Shown: piece after piece, positions 1-9,368 of the stretch | Numbering within the stretch: position 1 is the stretch's first letter | How the letters are laid out: the number at the start of each line of letters is the position of its first letter | Source: Mariniblastus sp. | Lineage (GTDB): Bacteria > Planctomycetota > Planctomycetia > Pirellulales > Pirellulaceae | Assembly: GCA_022447605.1 (NCBI GenBank) | Contig: JAKVBG010000010.1 | Location: 62,001-126,000 of the forward strand | Direction of reading: 5' to 3' | DNA length: 64,000 nucleotides | The notes under the pieces: model-generated | Database searches by the model: none | What the model was told of the DNA's origin: nothing | What the model saw: only the letters and a program-made list of their open reading frames with translations | Made by a program: the position numbers and the translations under genes

Positions 1-1197
1 GACGTAAAAAACTACGCCGCCATGGTCTCGATGGTCGATCGGAATGTGCAACAGGTACTCGACCTGCTCAAGGAACTTGGCCTGGAAGAGAACACCATCG
101 TCTTTTTCACCGGCGACAACGGGGGACAGGACCGCTTCCGCGATCCGCAACATCCCCGCGGCTTCTTCGGTCCGAATGTCAATCCGAAAACAGGCGTCGA
201 GTTTCGCGGGGGCAAGGGGAGCCTGTACGAAGGGGGCCTGCGCATCCCGTTCATCGTACGCTGGCCCGGAAAAATCAAGGCGGGCCAGGTCAACGACCTG
301 CTGTTCTACCAGATCGATGTCCTCCCCACGCTCGCCGAATTGGCGGGTGCCAAAACACCGGATGAGGTGGACGGCCTGTCAATCCTGCCCAGCCTGCTCG
401 GCGCCGACGTGGTCGGCCGCGCCCAACAGCAGCACCCGTTTCTGTACTGGGAGTTCGGTCCGCAAACGGCCGTTCGCATCCAGAACTGGAAAGGGATCCA
501 GCCGAAGCCGAAGGCCGACTGGGAACTTTATGACCTGGCCCGGGATCCGAGTGAACAGCAGAACCTGGCCGATCAGAATCCGGACATGCTGAACCAGATG
601 CAGCAGTTTGCTGCCCAGTCACACGAGCCCGTTCGCCCAGGGGAATTCACAACCGAGGTTCGGCACCAGCGCGATCGACAGGCCAAGTGGGGCACAGCCA
701 AGCAACCGCCCCGTCCCCAACGGGGCAAGCGAGGGAAGCCGAACCGGATCAAGGAGAAGAAGCGAATACCGACCGGCCAGGTCAAGCTGCTACGGGCCAG
801 CAGCGAGAATCGGGCCAATGACCGCCTCGCGCAATACGCAATTGATGGCAACCCGCAAACCGTCTGGCATACCCAGTTCTCCGGCGGCCTGGCCAAGCAC
901 CCTCACAGCCTGGTACTCGACCTGGGACGAGAGCGAACCATTGCGGGGATCCGTTACCTGACCCGGCAGGATACCGGCTGGAACGGCGCGTTTGGCAAGA
1001 CGACCTTCTCGGTCAGCTCATCACCCAACCAGTTCCCCTCGCCGCTCATGACGAAGACGTTCGAGAAGACGCGCGGCGTCCAGTCGGCCAACTTCGACCG
1101 GCCGGTCCAGGGGCGCTACGTGCAGATCGAGGTCCTCTCGGAAGTCAATGGCGGGGCATGGGCCTCGGCCGCCGATATCGGCGTGATCGAAAAATAG
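1..1197 (+). CDS. Sulfatase, C-terminal part, with discoidin-like (F5/8 type C) domain (partial)
   Basis: The reading frame is open from base 1, so the N-terminus with the catalytic formylglycine motif lies outside the window. The visible first 190 residues are the second half of an alkaline-phosphatase-fold sulfatase: FFTGDNGG (a metal-site Asp-Asn motif), an EGGLRIPFIVRWPGKIK segment, and the usual ending LYDLARDPSEQQNLA. After a basic, proline-rich linker, roughly the last 130 residues resemble an F5/8 type C domain (NRANDRLAQYAIDGNPQTVW, then VLDLGRERTIAGIRYLTRQD), a carbohydrate-binding module common on secreted sulfatases and glycosidases. Hydrolysis of a sulfate ester on a polysaccharide is inferred from the family. 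It converges with the next gene. Confidence 0.9.
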   Translation, partial: DVKNYAAMVSMVDRNVQQVLDLLKELGLEENTIVFFTGDNGGQDRFRDPQHPRGFFGPNVNPKTGVEFRGGKGSLYEGGLRIPFIVRWPGKIKAGQVNDLLFYQIDVLPTLAELAGAKTPDEVDGLSILPSLLGADVVGRAQQQHPFLYWEFGPQTAVRIQNWKGIQPKPKADWELYDLARDPSEQQNLADQNPDMLNQMQQFAAQSHEPVRPGEFTTEVRHQRDRQAKWGTAKQPPRPQRGKRGKPNRIKEKKRIPTGQVKLLRASSENRANDRLAQYAIDGNPQTVWHTQFSGGLAKHPHSLVLDLGRERTIAGIRYLTRQDTGWNGAFGKTTFSVSSSPNQFPSPLMTKTFEKTRGVQSANFDRPVQGRYVQIEVLSEVNGGAWASAADIGVIEK

Positions 1198-1328
1198 CGG
1201 TCCGCTACCGGGAAACGGGGAGACCGCGCGAAACGAACTTGCTGGCGGGGCACTTCACGAACTGGCGGACGGCGGGTGCTGGCCCGTCACGCCCCAACGA
1301 TCCGACTACCGAAACCGGTCGACCGGCA

Positions 1329-2165
1329 TCATTTGCGCAACGTTTTCTCGAGGGCGCGGCGAATCTCCAGCGGCCGATTGGTGGTGATCCCCCAGGCGCC
1401 CTGCTCTGCAAAAAAACGGGCATCCTGCGGATCATCGACCGTCCAGACGTGAAACTCAGAAACACCCTGCTCGCGCAACCTGGCCAGGAACGGGGCCGTC
1501 ACCACCTGCCGTTTCTTGTCCGTTCCCAGGCCATCGACCCCCAGTCGCTTGACCGTCTGAGCCACTTCGTCGGCGCTGGGCAGCCAGGGATCGGTCTCGC
1601 TCTTCTGTTTGTAGCCGGTCAACCAGTGCGCCTTGATGTTGGGCATTTGCCGCTTCGCCTCGGCGATTGTCTGCCGGTTGAAACTGATGATGCAGACTTG
1701 TTCAGCAGGGAAATGGGTATCGGCCAACACCTGCCGAACCGGCTCGACAATTTCGGGACCCGTCTTCAGTTCGATGATCAGCCATTTCCCCTCCGGCGCG
1801 GTGGCAATCACCTGCTGCAAGGTCGGGATTTTTTCCCCGGCAAACTTGGCCCCTTTCCATTGGCCGACGTCCAGCGTCTGCAGTTCGGCCAAGGCTGTCT
1901 CGGCCACGACCAGATCCCGACCGGCCGTACGACCGGTCGTCTTGTCGTGGATGCAGACCACCTCGCCATCACGGCTCAGGTAGAAGTCCCCTTCCACCCC
2001 GTCAGCCCCCTGCTGCCAGGCCAACTTGAACGCGGCCAGTGTATTTTCCGGCGCGTCGTGTGAAGCGCCCCGGTGGGCCACAATCTTCTGCGCCTGGACC
2101 GTCATCGGCAACATTCCCAACAGAAAGAAACAACCTAGTAAAAACAGACCCTCGATCCTAAACAA
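1329..2165 (-). CDS. Secreted glycerophosphodiester phosphodiesterase
   Basis: Family reaction: hydrolysis of glycerophosphodiesters to sn-glycerol 3-phosphate and an alcohol. The mature protein opens with KIVAHRGASHDAPENTLAAF, the conserved HRG...ENT motif with the first catalytic His, followed by DGVEGDFYLSRDGEVVCIHD, which holds the metal-binding Glu/Asp and the second catalytic His. I chose a TTG start because it has a GAGAGGAAGAG ribosome site a few bases upstream and gives a clean signal peptide (FRIEGLFLLGCFFLLGMLPM, cleaved near VQAQ). A longer frame from 2252 would place 29 unlikely residues before that signal. The length of 278 residues is usual for a single-domain GDPD. Confidence 0.88.
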   Translation of the reverse strand: MFRIEGLFLLGCFFLLGMLPMTVQAQKIVAHRGASHDAPENTLAAFKLAWQQGADGVEGDFYLSRDGEVVCIHDKTTGRTAGRDLVVAETALAELQTLDVGQWKGAKFAGEKIPTLQQVIATAPEGKWLIIELKTGPEIVEPVRQVLADTHFPAEQVCIISFNRQTIAEAKRQMPNIKAHWLTGYKQKSETDPWLPSADEVAQTVKRLGVDGLGTDKKRQVVTAPFLARLREQGVSEFHVWTVDDPQDARFFAEQGAWGITTNRPLEIRRALEKTLRK

Positions 2166-2364
2166 GACTCTTCCTCTCTCGTCCTGACAAACTTGTGGTA
2201 GTATCCCAACCGGGCGGTTTCCATCGATTCCGCCGAGGCCACCCGGGTCCATGTTACCAACGATCGCCTTGCGGTGCTGCTACCGAGGCCCGTGGCATGC
2301 CGTTGGGACAGGCCCAGGTAACCACAGCCCGTTTTTTCAGCCAGGCGCTACGTTCGAGCCTGGT

Positions 2365-4170
2365 TCATTTTCGCTCCCGCGCCGCGGGTCGCCCCAGATG
2401 CTGCTGCAGGAAGGTATCCATATCGACCGCCATCTGGTCGATCCAGGGAAGCTGATTCCAGCAACCATGCTTCCCGCCTGGGTAGACCTGGATGCCGGTC
2501 ACGATGCCGAGCGCCTCGAGCTTGTCGCGCGAGGCCCGATTCCGCTCCGGCTTGTCAAACTCGCCCGTCATGAACAGGATCGGGCAGGTGTTTTTGTCGA
2601 TCTGCACGCAGGCGTCGGCCAGGCGATAAAGCTCCGGTTTTTGGTCGACCGTCCCCCGCAGCCAGGAATTCGAGTTCGAATTTTGACCTGTCCGCGACCG
2701 CTCGGCGACCGAGCCGGTCAACATCTCCATCGGCCCGGCCATCACGATCGCCGCCTGGATCTTGGAGGGTCGGTCGGGGTAACCGCCCTCCCCTTGCAAC
2801 CCGGGATGCGTGCCGGCCGAGGCCATCAAGCCGGCCAGGTGCCCACCGGCCGAGCCACCGATCGCGCCGATCCGCCGCGGATCGAGTTGGTACTCTTGGG
2901 CATGAGCCCGCAGGAAACGGACGGCCGCGTTGCAGTCGTGCATGGCGGCCGGAAACGGCGCCTCGTCCGCCAGGCGGTATTCGATCGCCGCCACTACGTA
3001 ACCGCGCTCGGCCAGGCGTGTAGCCAGCGCGCGGAACTTCGTCTTATCCCCCTTGTGCCAACCCCCTCCGTGAATCAACACGAGCGCAGGCCGCCGATCC
3101 CCGTCCTCCCCTGCGCGAGGCGAATAGATGTCCATCAACATCTTGCGCTCGCCGTATTGGGCGTACGGAACGTCCAGTGTCGCGACGACCGAGGCGGGAA
3201 TCTGGGTGCTCGGCTGGGCTGCGTTGGTGCGGGGAGCCACCTTCGCCTCCGGTTGTAACGGGAGGGAACGCGGCGCGGGAGAGCGGCCACTGATCTTCAT
3301 CCGTTGCCGGTAGACGGCCCCGGGCCCCGTGATGTAAAGCGAGCGCATATCCTGGTCGCCGAACGTACAGTTGATCGGCTTGGTCGGACAAGGAATCTTT
3401 TCGATCAGTTTCCCCGAGGGACTCCAGATCCAGATGTCAGTCGGTCCGGCACAGTAGACATTGCCGGCCCGGTCGACCGCCATCCCGTCGGCGCCCCGCG
3501 CCGACCCGTCATCCATCGAGGCGATCTGTCGACCCTGGCCCGTTTGGCCTGGCTTGATCAAGGGGTAAGCCCAGATTTTTTTCGGGACAAACGATGAGAC
3601 GTAGAGTGTCGATTCATCGGGAGAAAGGGTGAGGCCGTTCGGTGTATCAATCCCGTCAATGGCCACCGATAATTCACCGGCCGGGTTGATATAGATCACT
3701 TTGCCCTGCGGTGTGAACGTGACATACATTCCGCCGTGATGGTCGACCACCAGGTCGTTGGGGCGGTAAGGTTTTTCTCCCTCCTGGGCCAACCCCTGGA
3801 AAGAGACGACCGGGACTTTTTTTCCACCATCCAGGAAGACGATCTGGCCCCCCGGGTTGTCCGACAGGAAGGTGCGACCGTGGTTGAAATAGGTCGCACT
3901 GATTCGACCCACATCAGGGCGCAGCACCTTCATCTCGTTTTTCTTGGGGATGTAGCGGTAGAGCGTTTGTCCTTTCACATCCGGAATGACCAGGGACCAG
4001 CCGTCCCAACACGGACCATCAGCCATCTGCACATCGGTCGAAAGCGTTTCCAGCGGAGATTCCCGATCCACCACGCCCGGAAGTTGTTGGGCGGCCCAGC
4101 CGGGGCCGCAAAGCAGGGCCAGGAACAAGGCTGGGAAACCCCCGCAAAGTCGTCTGAAAACAGAATGCAT
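2365..4170 (-). CDS. Secreted SMP-30/gluconolactonase-like domain fused to an alpha/beta-hydrolase esterase
   Basis: This 601-residue secreted protein has two enzyme-like halves. After a signal peptide (MHSVFRRLCGGFPALFLALL) residues about 35-310 form an SMP-30/gluconolactonase-type propeller, with NGLTLSPDESTLYVSS and GADGMAVDRAGNVYCAGP as typical blades. A linker leads to residues about 340-595, an Aes/acetyl-xylan-esterase-like hydrolase with the HGGGW oxyanion motif, nucleophile Ser440 in GGSAGG and a late KHGCW histidine. The start at 4170 is set by GGAG upstream and by the signal peptide; the open frame continues another 133 codons upstream without recognisable sequence. The joint substrate is unknown; sugar lactones and acetylated glycans are guesses from the families. 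It is divergent from the transporter gene. Confidence 0.85.
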   Translation of the reverse strand: MHSVFRRLCGGFPALFLALLCGPGWAAQQLPGVVDRESPLETLSTDVQMADGPCWDGWSLVIPDVKGQTLYRYIPKKNEMKVLRPDVGRISATYFNHGRTFLSDNPGGQIVFLDGGKKVPVVSFQGLAQEGEKPYRPNDLVVDHHGGMYVTFTPQGKVIYINPAGELSVAIDGIDTPNGLTLSPDESTLYVSSFVPKKIWAYPLIKPGQTGQGRQIASMDDGSARGADGMAVDRAGNVYCAGPTDIWIWSPSGKLIEKIPCPTKPINCTFGDQDMRSLYITGPGAVYRQRMKISGRSPAPRSLPLQPEAKVAPRTNAAQPSTQIPASVVATLDVPYAQYGERKMLMDIYSPRAGEDGDRRPALVLIHGGGWHKGDKTKFRALATRLAERGYVVAAIEYRLADEAPFPAAMHDCNAAVRFLRAHAQEYQLDPRRIGAIGGSAGGHLAGLMASAGTHPGLQGEGGYPDRPSKIQAAIVMAGPMEMLTGSVAERSRTGQNSNSNSWLRGTVDQKPELYRLADACVQIDKNTCPILFMTGEFDKPERNRASRDKLEALGIVTGIQVYPGGKHGCWNQLPWIDQMAVDMDTFLQQHLGRPAARERK

Positions 4171-4405
4171 TTGAGCTCCAGGTTCAACGAATCCAATCAA
4201 TCCAATCTTGAAAGATACCGGTCGCCTGCCTGCTCCACCAGCACAACTGCGGTTCGCAGTGCAAAGGATGCCCTGAATTTGTTGCCAGAAAACAGGAACT
4301 GTCGAGCCAGGCAAATGGCTTTCCGCGCCAAAAAGCGTTAAAAGGGACACTGTCCGCCCGGGCGCCTGCCTGGCCGCGGTTTCGTTTGAAAAGGAGAGGA
4401 TAAAG

Positions 4406-5734
4406 ATGACCGATCCAGCTGGAAAACCGAGTCTCTGGAAAGCCTTAGGTCCCGGCCTGCTGTTTGCCGGGGCGGCGGTCGGTGTCTCCCATATCGTACA
4501 ATCGACCCGTGGTGGCGCCACCTTTGGTACGGGTGCCGTGCTGATCGTTCTGGCCAGCTGCCTGATCAAGTGGCCCGCCTTCCGCTTCGGTCCGCTCTAC
4601 GCTGCCAACACGGGCAGCTCATTGCTGGCCGGCTACCGCCAACAGGGAACGTGGGCGCTCGGGCTGTTCGGCCTGCTAACCGTCGCGATCCTGTTCACCA
4701 CGCTGGCAGCCGTTACCGTGGTGACGGCCGGTCTGCTGATTCACCTGTTGAGTTTGAACACGATGCTGGAAAGCTGGGGACTGCCCGCTTCTTACCACGC
4801 GCCGGTGGTTTCATTCGCCCTGTTCGTGGCAACCGGGATCTTGTTGGTGGCCGGTGGATACCGTTGCCTGGATGTGGTGATGAAAGTCGTGATGCCGATC
4901 CTGATCCTGGCCAGCCTGGCCGCCACACTGATTGCCGTAACCCGGATCTCGCTGGGCGATTTCCAGTGGCTACCAGTCATCGATTCATCAGCCGATGTCG
5001 GCTTGACGGCGGCAATCGTCGGCTGGATGCCGGCACCGATCGACATCGCGGTCTGGAGTTCCCTCTGGGCACTGGCCCGGGCGCGAACGGCCGGGACAAC
5101 CATCAACCGCCGCGCAGTGCTACAGGACTTCGATGCGGGCTACCTGGTCACGTTGGTGCTGGCGATCTGTTTTGTCCTGATGGGGGCCGCCATCATGCAC
5201 AATACGGGCAAAACGTTCAGCCCGGCTGCCGCGGCCTTCGCCGGGGAAGTCGTTTCGCTGTACACCGAACAGCTGGGCGATTGGTCCTGGCCACTGATCG
5301 CCACGGCAGCCTTCCTGGCGATGCTGTCGACCACCGTCACCGTGGCCGACGGATTTCCACGCGCCGTCGCCGCCCTGATCTCCGAAGCCTGGCCCAGCCG
5401 GAACCAGGGGCCGGAAGGTTCCCGGACTTCGTACTGGATCGTGTTCGTGATCGGTGCGATTGGCGCCATGCTGATCCTGATCTTTACGCTCGGTCGCCAG
5501 GGGATGAACTTTACCCACCTGGTCGACTTCGTCACGATCACCTCCTTTATCGCCGCTCCGGTGCTGGCCCTGCTCAATCACCGCGCCGTTACGTCCAACG
5601 ACATGCCCGCCGAATCGCGGCCTTCGCAATTGTGGCAGGCCTGGTCCTGGTTGGGGATCGTGGTGATGGCCGCCTTTGCCCTGGCCTATATCGGTTTCCG
5701 CCTCGGCCTGTTCAACACGGGAGGTGCGGCATGA
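4406..5734 (+). CDS. NRAMP-like membrane transporter lacking the canonical metal-site motifs
   Basis: This 442-residue protein is almost entirely hydrophobic, with about 11 membrane segments and the overall pattern of the NRAMP (SLC11) divalent metal transporters. In canonical members helix 1 carries DPGN after GPG; here the same place reads GPGLLFAGAAVGVSHIVQST. Helix 6 carries MPH in canonical members; here it reads GWMPAPIDIAVW. The usual manganese/iron ligands are therefore missing, and the substrate may differ or transport may be altered. GGAGAGG precedes the ATG. Its stop overlaps the start of the metallophosphoesterase by four bases (ATGA), so the two are co-translated. Confidence 0.82.
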   Translation: MTDPAGKPSLWKALGPGLLFAGAAVGVSHIVQSTRGGATFGTGAVLIVLASCLIKWPAFRFGPLYAANTGSSLLAGYRQQGTWALGLFGLLTVAILFTTLAAVTVVTAGLLIHLLSLNTMLESWGLPASYHAPVVSFALFVATGILLVAGGYRCLDVVMKVVMPILILASLAATLIAVTRISLGDFQWLPVIDSSADVGLTAAIVGWMPAPIDIAVWSSLWALARARTAGTTINRRAVLQDFDAGYLVTLVLAICFVLMGAAIMHNTGKTFSPAAAAFAGEVVSLYTEQLGDWSWPLIATAAFLAMLSTTVTVADGFPRAVAALISEAWPSRNQGPEGSRTSYWIVFVIGAIGAMLILIFTLGRQGMNFTHLVDFVTITSFIAAPVLALLNHRAVTSNDMPAESRPSQLWQAWSWLGIVVMAAFALAYIGFRLGLFNTGGAA

Positions 5735-6654
5735 GTCAACGAGAACTCCATGACTTAAGCAGAACGCGGCGTCTCTTTTTGCGGGATGGCAGCCTGCTGA
5801 TGCTCGCCGGCGCAACCGGGATAGGTTTCCAGGGTCGACTGGAAGCGGCCCTGGAAACTACTTCGCCGGACGACGCAGTCGCCCGCTTTGCTCTGATCAC
5901 CGACCTGCATTACGCGGACAAGGAAACGGCCGGCACACGGCATTACCGCGAGACACCTGCCAAGCTGGCCCAGGCCGCCAAGCAGTTCGCAAACGCCAAA
6001 CCAGATTTCCTGGCCGCCCTGGGAGACCTGATTGATGCGGCCGATGACGTGCCGACCGAACTCGGCTACCTGCAGCAGATTAGTAATGAGCTGGACAAGA
6101 TCCAGCTACCCAAGCATTACGTGCTGGGCAATCACTGTGTCGACACGCTCACCAAGCGGGAATTCCTGGACGGTGTCGGACAGGAAAAGTCATACTACTC
6201 CTTCGACCAGGGAGGCGTTCATTTCGTGGTGCTGGATGCCTGTTTTCGTAGTGATGGTGTGCCCTACCAGCGTAAGAACTTCGAGTGGACCGATCCGAAT
6301 ATCGAGAAGCGGGAGGTCGATTGGCTGAAACAGGACCTAGCCAATACCGATAAAAAAACCGTTGTCTTTGTTCACCAACGACTCGATGTAACAGGACCCT
6401 ACGGCATCAAAAATGCAGCAGAAGTTCGCAAGGTGCTAGAGGATTCCGGCAATGTGTTGGCCGTGTTCCAGGGACACAGCCATGAAAACGAACACCAGCT
6501 GATCGGGGGAATCCACTACTGCACACTGGTGGCAATGGTCGAGGGAGCGTTTCAGGCGAGCAATGGCTTCAGCGTCGCTTCGGTTTTTGCCGACGGCACG
6601 ATTCGACTCAGCGGGTTCCGCCAACAGAGCTCCTACAACTGGCCCGGTCAATGA
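5731..6654 (+). CDS. Exported calcineurin-like metallophosphoesterase
   Basis: A 307-residue phosphoesterase with the five metal-binding motifs in order: ITDLHYAD, LGDLIDA, LGNHCVD, FVHQRLD and FQGHSHENEH. The N-terminus (RTRRLFLRDGSLLMLAGATG) looks like a Tat-type or lipoprotein-like export signal, which places the enzyme outside the cytoplasm. The true start overlaps the stop of the NRAMP-like gene; the open frame extends far upstream inside that gene but has no protein-like sequence there. The substrate is unknown. Co-translation with a membrane transporter suggests that product release and uptake are linked, which is inference. Confidence 0.85.
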   Translation: MSQRELHDLSRTRRLFLRDGSLLMLAGATGIGFQGRLEAALETTSPDDAVARFALITDLHYADKETAGTRHYRETPAKLAQAAKQFANAKPDFLAALGDLIDAADDVPTELGYLQQISNELDKIQLPKHYVLGNHCVDTLTKREFLDGVGQEKSYYSFDQGGVHFVVLDACFRSDGVPYQRKNFEWTDPNIEKREVDWLKQDLANTDKKTVVFVHQRLDVTGPYGIKNAAEVRKVLEDSGNVLAVFQGHSHENEHQLIGGIHYCTLVAMVEGAFQASNGFSVASVFADGTIRLSGFRQQSSYNWPGQ

Positions 6655-6749
6655 TCCGACAAACGTCTTCCTGGGCTTTGGCCACTCCCCCCCGGCGTGT
6701 GGACGACAGGCAAGTTGCAGACGAGACGAAACCTTTCATGACCAGCCTG

Positions 6750-9368
6750 TCAGGAACCGTCGGGCGACGTGTCGACCTGTTTTCCTAACGATTGGACCAC
6801 GGCACGAAAGGCTGGCTTGGCCTGTCGCTGCCGGTCAAACAGAAGCGGGTGATTGGTGCGGGGCCAGGGCCAGTTGTTCATCCAGCTCTGACCATCATGC
6901 AGGTTCCAGAAAGTGACGCGGTCCACGACATCGGCGTGCCGGCCAATCACCCGGAACAGCTGGGCGTACTGATCGGCCTGGCTTTGCAACACATCAGCCG
7001 GCAACTCTCCGGGATACGGGTCGAACGTTTTCATCTCTTCGCGGTGCTTCCCATCATCGATGTACCAGCGAATCCGGGTCACGACATCCATGTCCAATTC
7101 GGAAAAGACGACGCGGACTCCCAGTTTGCGCATTTCGTTCAAGGCCCGCTCAATCCCCTCGTACGGAATCATGCCGTACTCGTAATGGGCCTGCAAACCC
7201 AACACATCGATCGGACCGCCCTGTTCTTTTACCGATTTGACCAGGCGGATGAGTTTTTCCAGTTTTCCTGGCTGGTCGCACCGGTAGTCGTTATAGATCA
7301 GCAGAGCATCCGGGTCCGCCTGGCGGGCATACTGATAAGCCTTGACAATGAACTCCTCGCCCAGAACATCCATCCACTCATTGCGCCGCAGGTACTCGTC
7401 GTTTGAGTCAGCCAACGCCTCGTTAACCACATCCCAGGAAGCGATCCGCCCCCGATAACGGCCGACTACAGCGTGGATATGCGTGCGCAAACGCTCCAGT
7501 AAAAGCTCGCGCGAGACGGGCTGGTCGCCTTCCTTGAAAAACCAGGCAGGCGTGGTGCCAGGTCGGGACCAGATCAGGTTGTGTCCAACCACTTCCAGGC
7601 CATGCTCTTCGGCCAGGTCCATGAACCGATCCGCAGCAGCAAAATCAAACTTCCCCTCCTCGGCCTGAACCTTCGTGGCCTTCATGCAGTTTTCCGGAGT
7701 CACGACGTTGAAGTGTCGCTTGAGCAACGCCAGGTCCTGAGGTCGCTCAAACACACCCAGGTCAGTTCCCACACCGATTTTAAACTTACCGCGCGCCGCC
7801 TCTTTAAGTGCGGGACCGTTGGCTGCCCCCGTTGTCTCGTCCGTGGACGATGTATCAGGAGGCACCGGCTCATCGAGCGCGTGCCGTATGCGGCGCTCCA
7901 GCAACGCTTCGGCCCGGGTCAATGACTCGGCATGCCCTGGATCATCGACCACGTTCGTTTCTTCGCCTGGATCCTGCTTGATCTGGGTCAGCACCCGCTT
8001 GCCCGTAGGGCTCACGCTATCCGTGTCGCGCCACTCCGTATAACGATAATTGCCAAACCGGATGCTGTGGCCCGTCTCGCGGTTATTGCCCCCGGCCGGG
8101 TACGAACTGTAAGCCGACCAGCGATGGCCGGCGGACGGATCATCGAACAGCTTGGCAAAACTTCGACCCTGACAATGTGCTGGTGTTTCAATCCCCGTCA
8201 ACTCACAAAGCGTTGGGTACAGGTCGATCAACTCCACCAGGCGCGACGTGTTGTGAGCCGCCTGGTCGCCCTCCTGTTTACCCGGCACGCGAATGATCAG
8301 CGGCACACGGGTGTCGCATTCGAAGTTGGTATGCTTGCACCAGCTTGAATGATCACCCAGTTTCCAGCCATGGTCACCCCACAGAACCACGATCGTATCG
8401 TCGGCCAAGCCGCTCTCTTCGAGTGCGTCGAGAATCAGACCCAGGTTCGCGTCGGCATAACTCGTACAGGCGGCGTAGCCATGCAGCAACCGCCGATTCA
8501 AATCGTCAGAAAAATCGGTCGGTCCTTTCCCTTCAAAATCGGAGTACTTCGACATTTCACCGGCACGAAGATTGGCCGCATAGGCGGGATAGCCAGGCGG
8601 GATATCCGTATTGGGCGGCATCTGAAAATCGTCTCGCTGGTACAGGTCCCAATATTTTTTGGGGGCATTGAAAGGGAGGTGGGGCTTGGTCAGACCGACA
8701 GCCAGAAAGAAGGGCTGGACAGCCTCGCCGGAATCGGCCGAACGCGAACCAAACTCCTTGAGCAACTTGGCGGCCCGGGCTGCGCGCAAACCATCGGCAT
8801 AGTCCGCATCCGGGACATCCGCCATTTCGGTCATGGGACCCTTGGCTGGATCCCGCGGGTCCCCGCTGGGCTTCGCGCGTTGAACCCGTTCCCGGTTCTC
8901 GGGTAGCGCGTACATTGGCGCCGATGGGTTAAGCCATTGGTCCCAATGCTCCGGGTCGACGCCGGGCCCCTTGGTCCCGTGGTAGATCTTGCCCAGGCCG
9001 ACCGCCCGGTAACCCTGCTTGCGAAAATGCTGGTTCATCGTAAGCAACTTGGGCCAGCGCTTTCTCCAGCCCTGAACGTGAAAGGTCTGCTCCGCGGTGC
9101 GTGTCGGGTAGAGACCACCCATCAGCGAGAGCCGCGAAGCTCCGCACACGGCCTGCTGACAGTAAGCCCGATCAAACTGCAAACCCGAGGCAGCCAGCCG
9201 GTCAAAATTGGGAGTCTGCACGTCCGCGCCATACGTCCCCAGTTCGGGCCTCAGGTCGTCCACTGCGATAAACAGGACGTTGGGCCGTTGTTCAACAGCT
9301 CCCAAGGGCAAGGAGCCCCACGCCAGTGAGACCAACAGGATAAAACGGGTGCAGCGAGTCAATTTCAT
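6750..9368 (-). CDS. Secreted sulfatase fused to a GH10 xylanase-like domain
   Basis: An 872-residue bifunctional protein. After the signal peptide (MKLTRCTRFILLVSLAWGSL) residues about 28-490 are a sulfatase resembling iduronate-2-sulfatase: RPNVLFIAVDDLRPELGTYG, then C75-G-A-S-R79, the C-x-(P/A)-S-R site where Cys is matured to formylglycine, and later LWGDHGWKLGDHSSWCKHTN. A linker follows, then residues about 525-865 form a GH10 barrel: GHNLIWSRPGTTPAW, SWDVVNEALAD with acid/base Glu650, LGLQAHYE, and VVFSELDMDV with nucleophile Glu757. Both catalytic sets look intact. One polypeptide would therefore both desulfate and cut a beta-linked xylan-like chain. The frame is continuous with no sign of a join between two genes. 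Confidence 0.92.
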   Translation of the reverse strand: MKLTRCTRFILLVSLAWGSLPLGAVEQRPNVLFIAVDDLRPELGTYGADVQTPNFDRLAASGLQFDRAYCQQAVCGASRLSLMGGLYPTRTAEQTFHVQGWRKRWPKLLTMNQHFRKQGYRAVGLGKIYHGTKGPGVDPEHWDQWLNPSAPMYALPENRERVQRAKPSGDPRDPAKGPMTEMADVPDADYADGLRAARAAKLLKEFGSRSADSGEAVQPFFLAVGLTKPHLPFNAPKKYWDLYQRDDFQMPPNTDIPPGYPAYAANLRAGEMSKYSDFEGKGPTDFSDDLNRRLLHGYAACTSYADANLGLILDALEESGLADDTIVVLWGDHGWKLGDHSSWCKHTNFECDTRVPLIIRVPGKQEGDQAAHNTSRLVELIDLYPTLCELTGIETPAHCQGRSFAKLFDDPSAGHRWSAYSSYPAGGNNRETGHSIRFGNYRYTEWRDTDSVSPTGKRVLTQIKQDPGEETNVVDDPGHAESLTRAEALLERRIRHALDEPVPPDTSSTDETTGAANGPALKEAARGKFKIGVGTDLGVFERPQDLALLKRHFNVVTPENCMKATKVQAEEGKFDFAAADRFMDLAEEHGLEVVGHNLIWSRPGTTPAWFFKEGDQPVSRELLLERLRTHIHAVVGRYRGRIASWDVVNEALADSNDEYLRRNEWMDVLGEEFIVKAYQYARQADPDALLIYNDYRCDQPGKLEKLIRLVKSVKEQGGPIDVLGLQAHYEYGMIPYEGIERALNEMRKLGVRVVFSELDMDVVTRIRWYIDDGKHREEMKTFDPYPGELPADVLQSQADQYAQLFRVIGRHADVVDRVTFWNLHDGQSWMNNWPWPRTNHPLLFDRQRQAKPAFRAVVQSLGKQVDTSPDGS

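Noticed and set aside
2251-3258. A 335-codon plus-strand frame opposite the esterase fusion gene
   Set aside because: It is antisense to a well-supported gene and its translation has no family resemblance.
4570-6654. A 694-codon open frame running through the NRAMP-like gene into the metallophosphoesterase
   Set aside because: The part before 5731 is an out-of-frame shadow rich in Arg and Pro. The real start overlaps the NRAMP-like stop codon.
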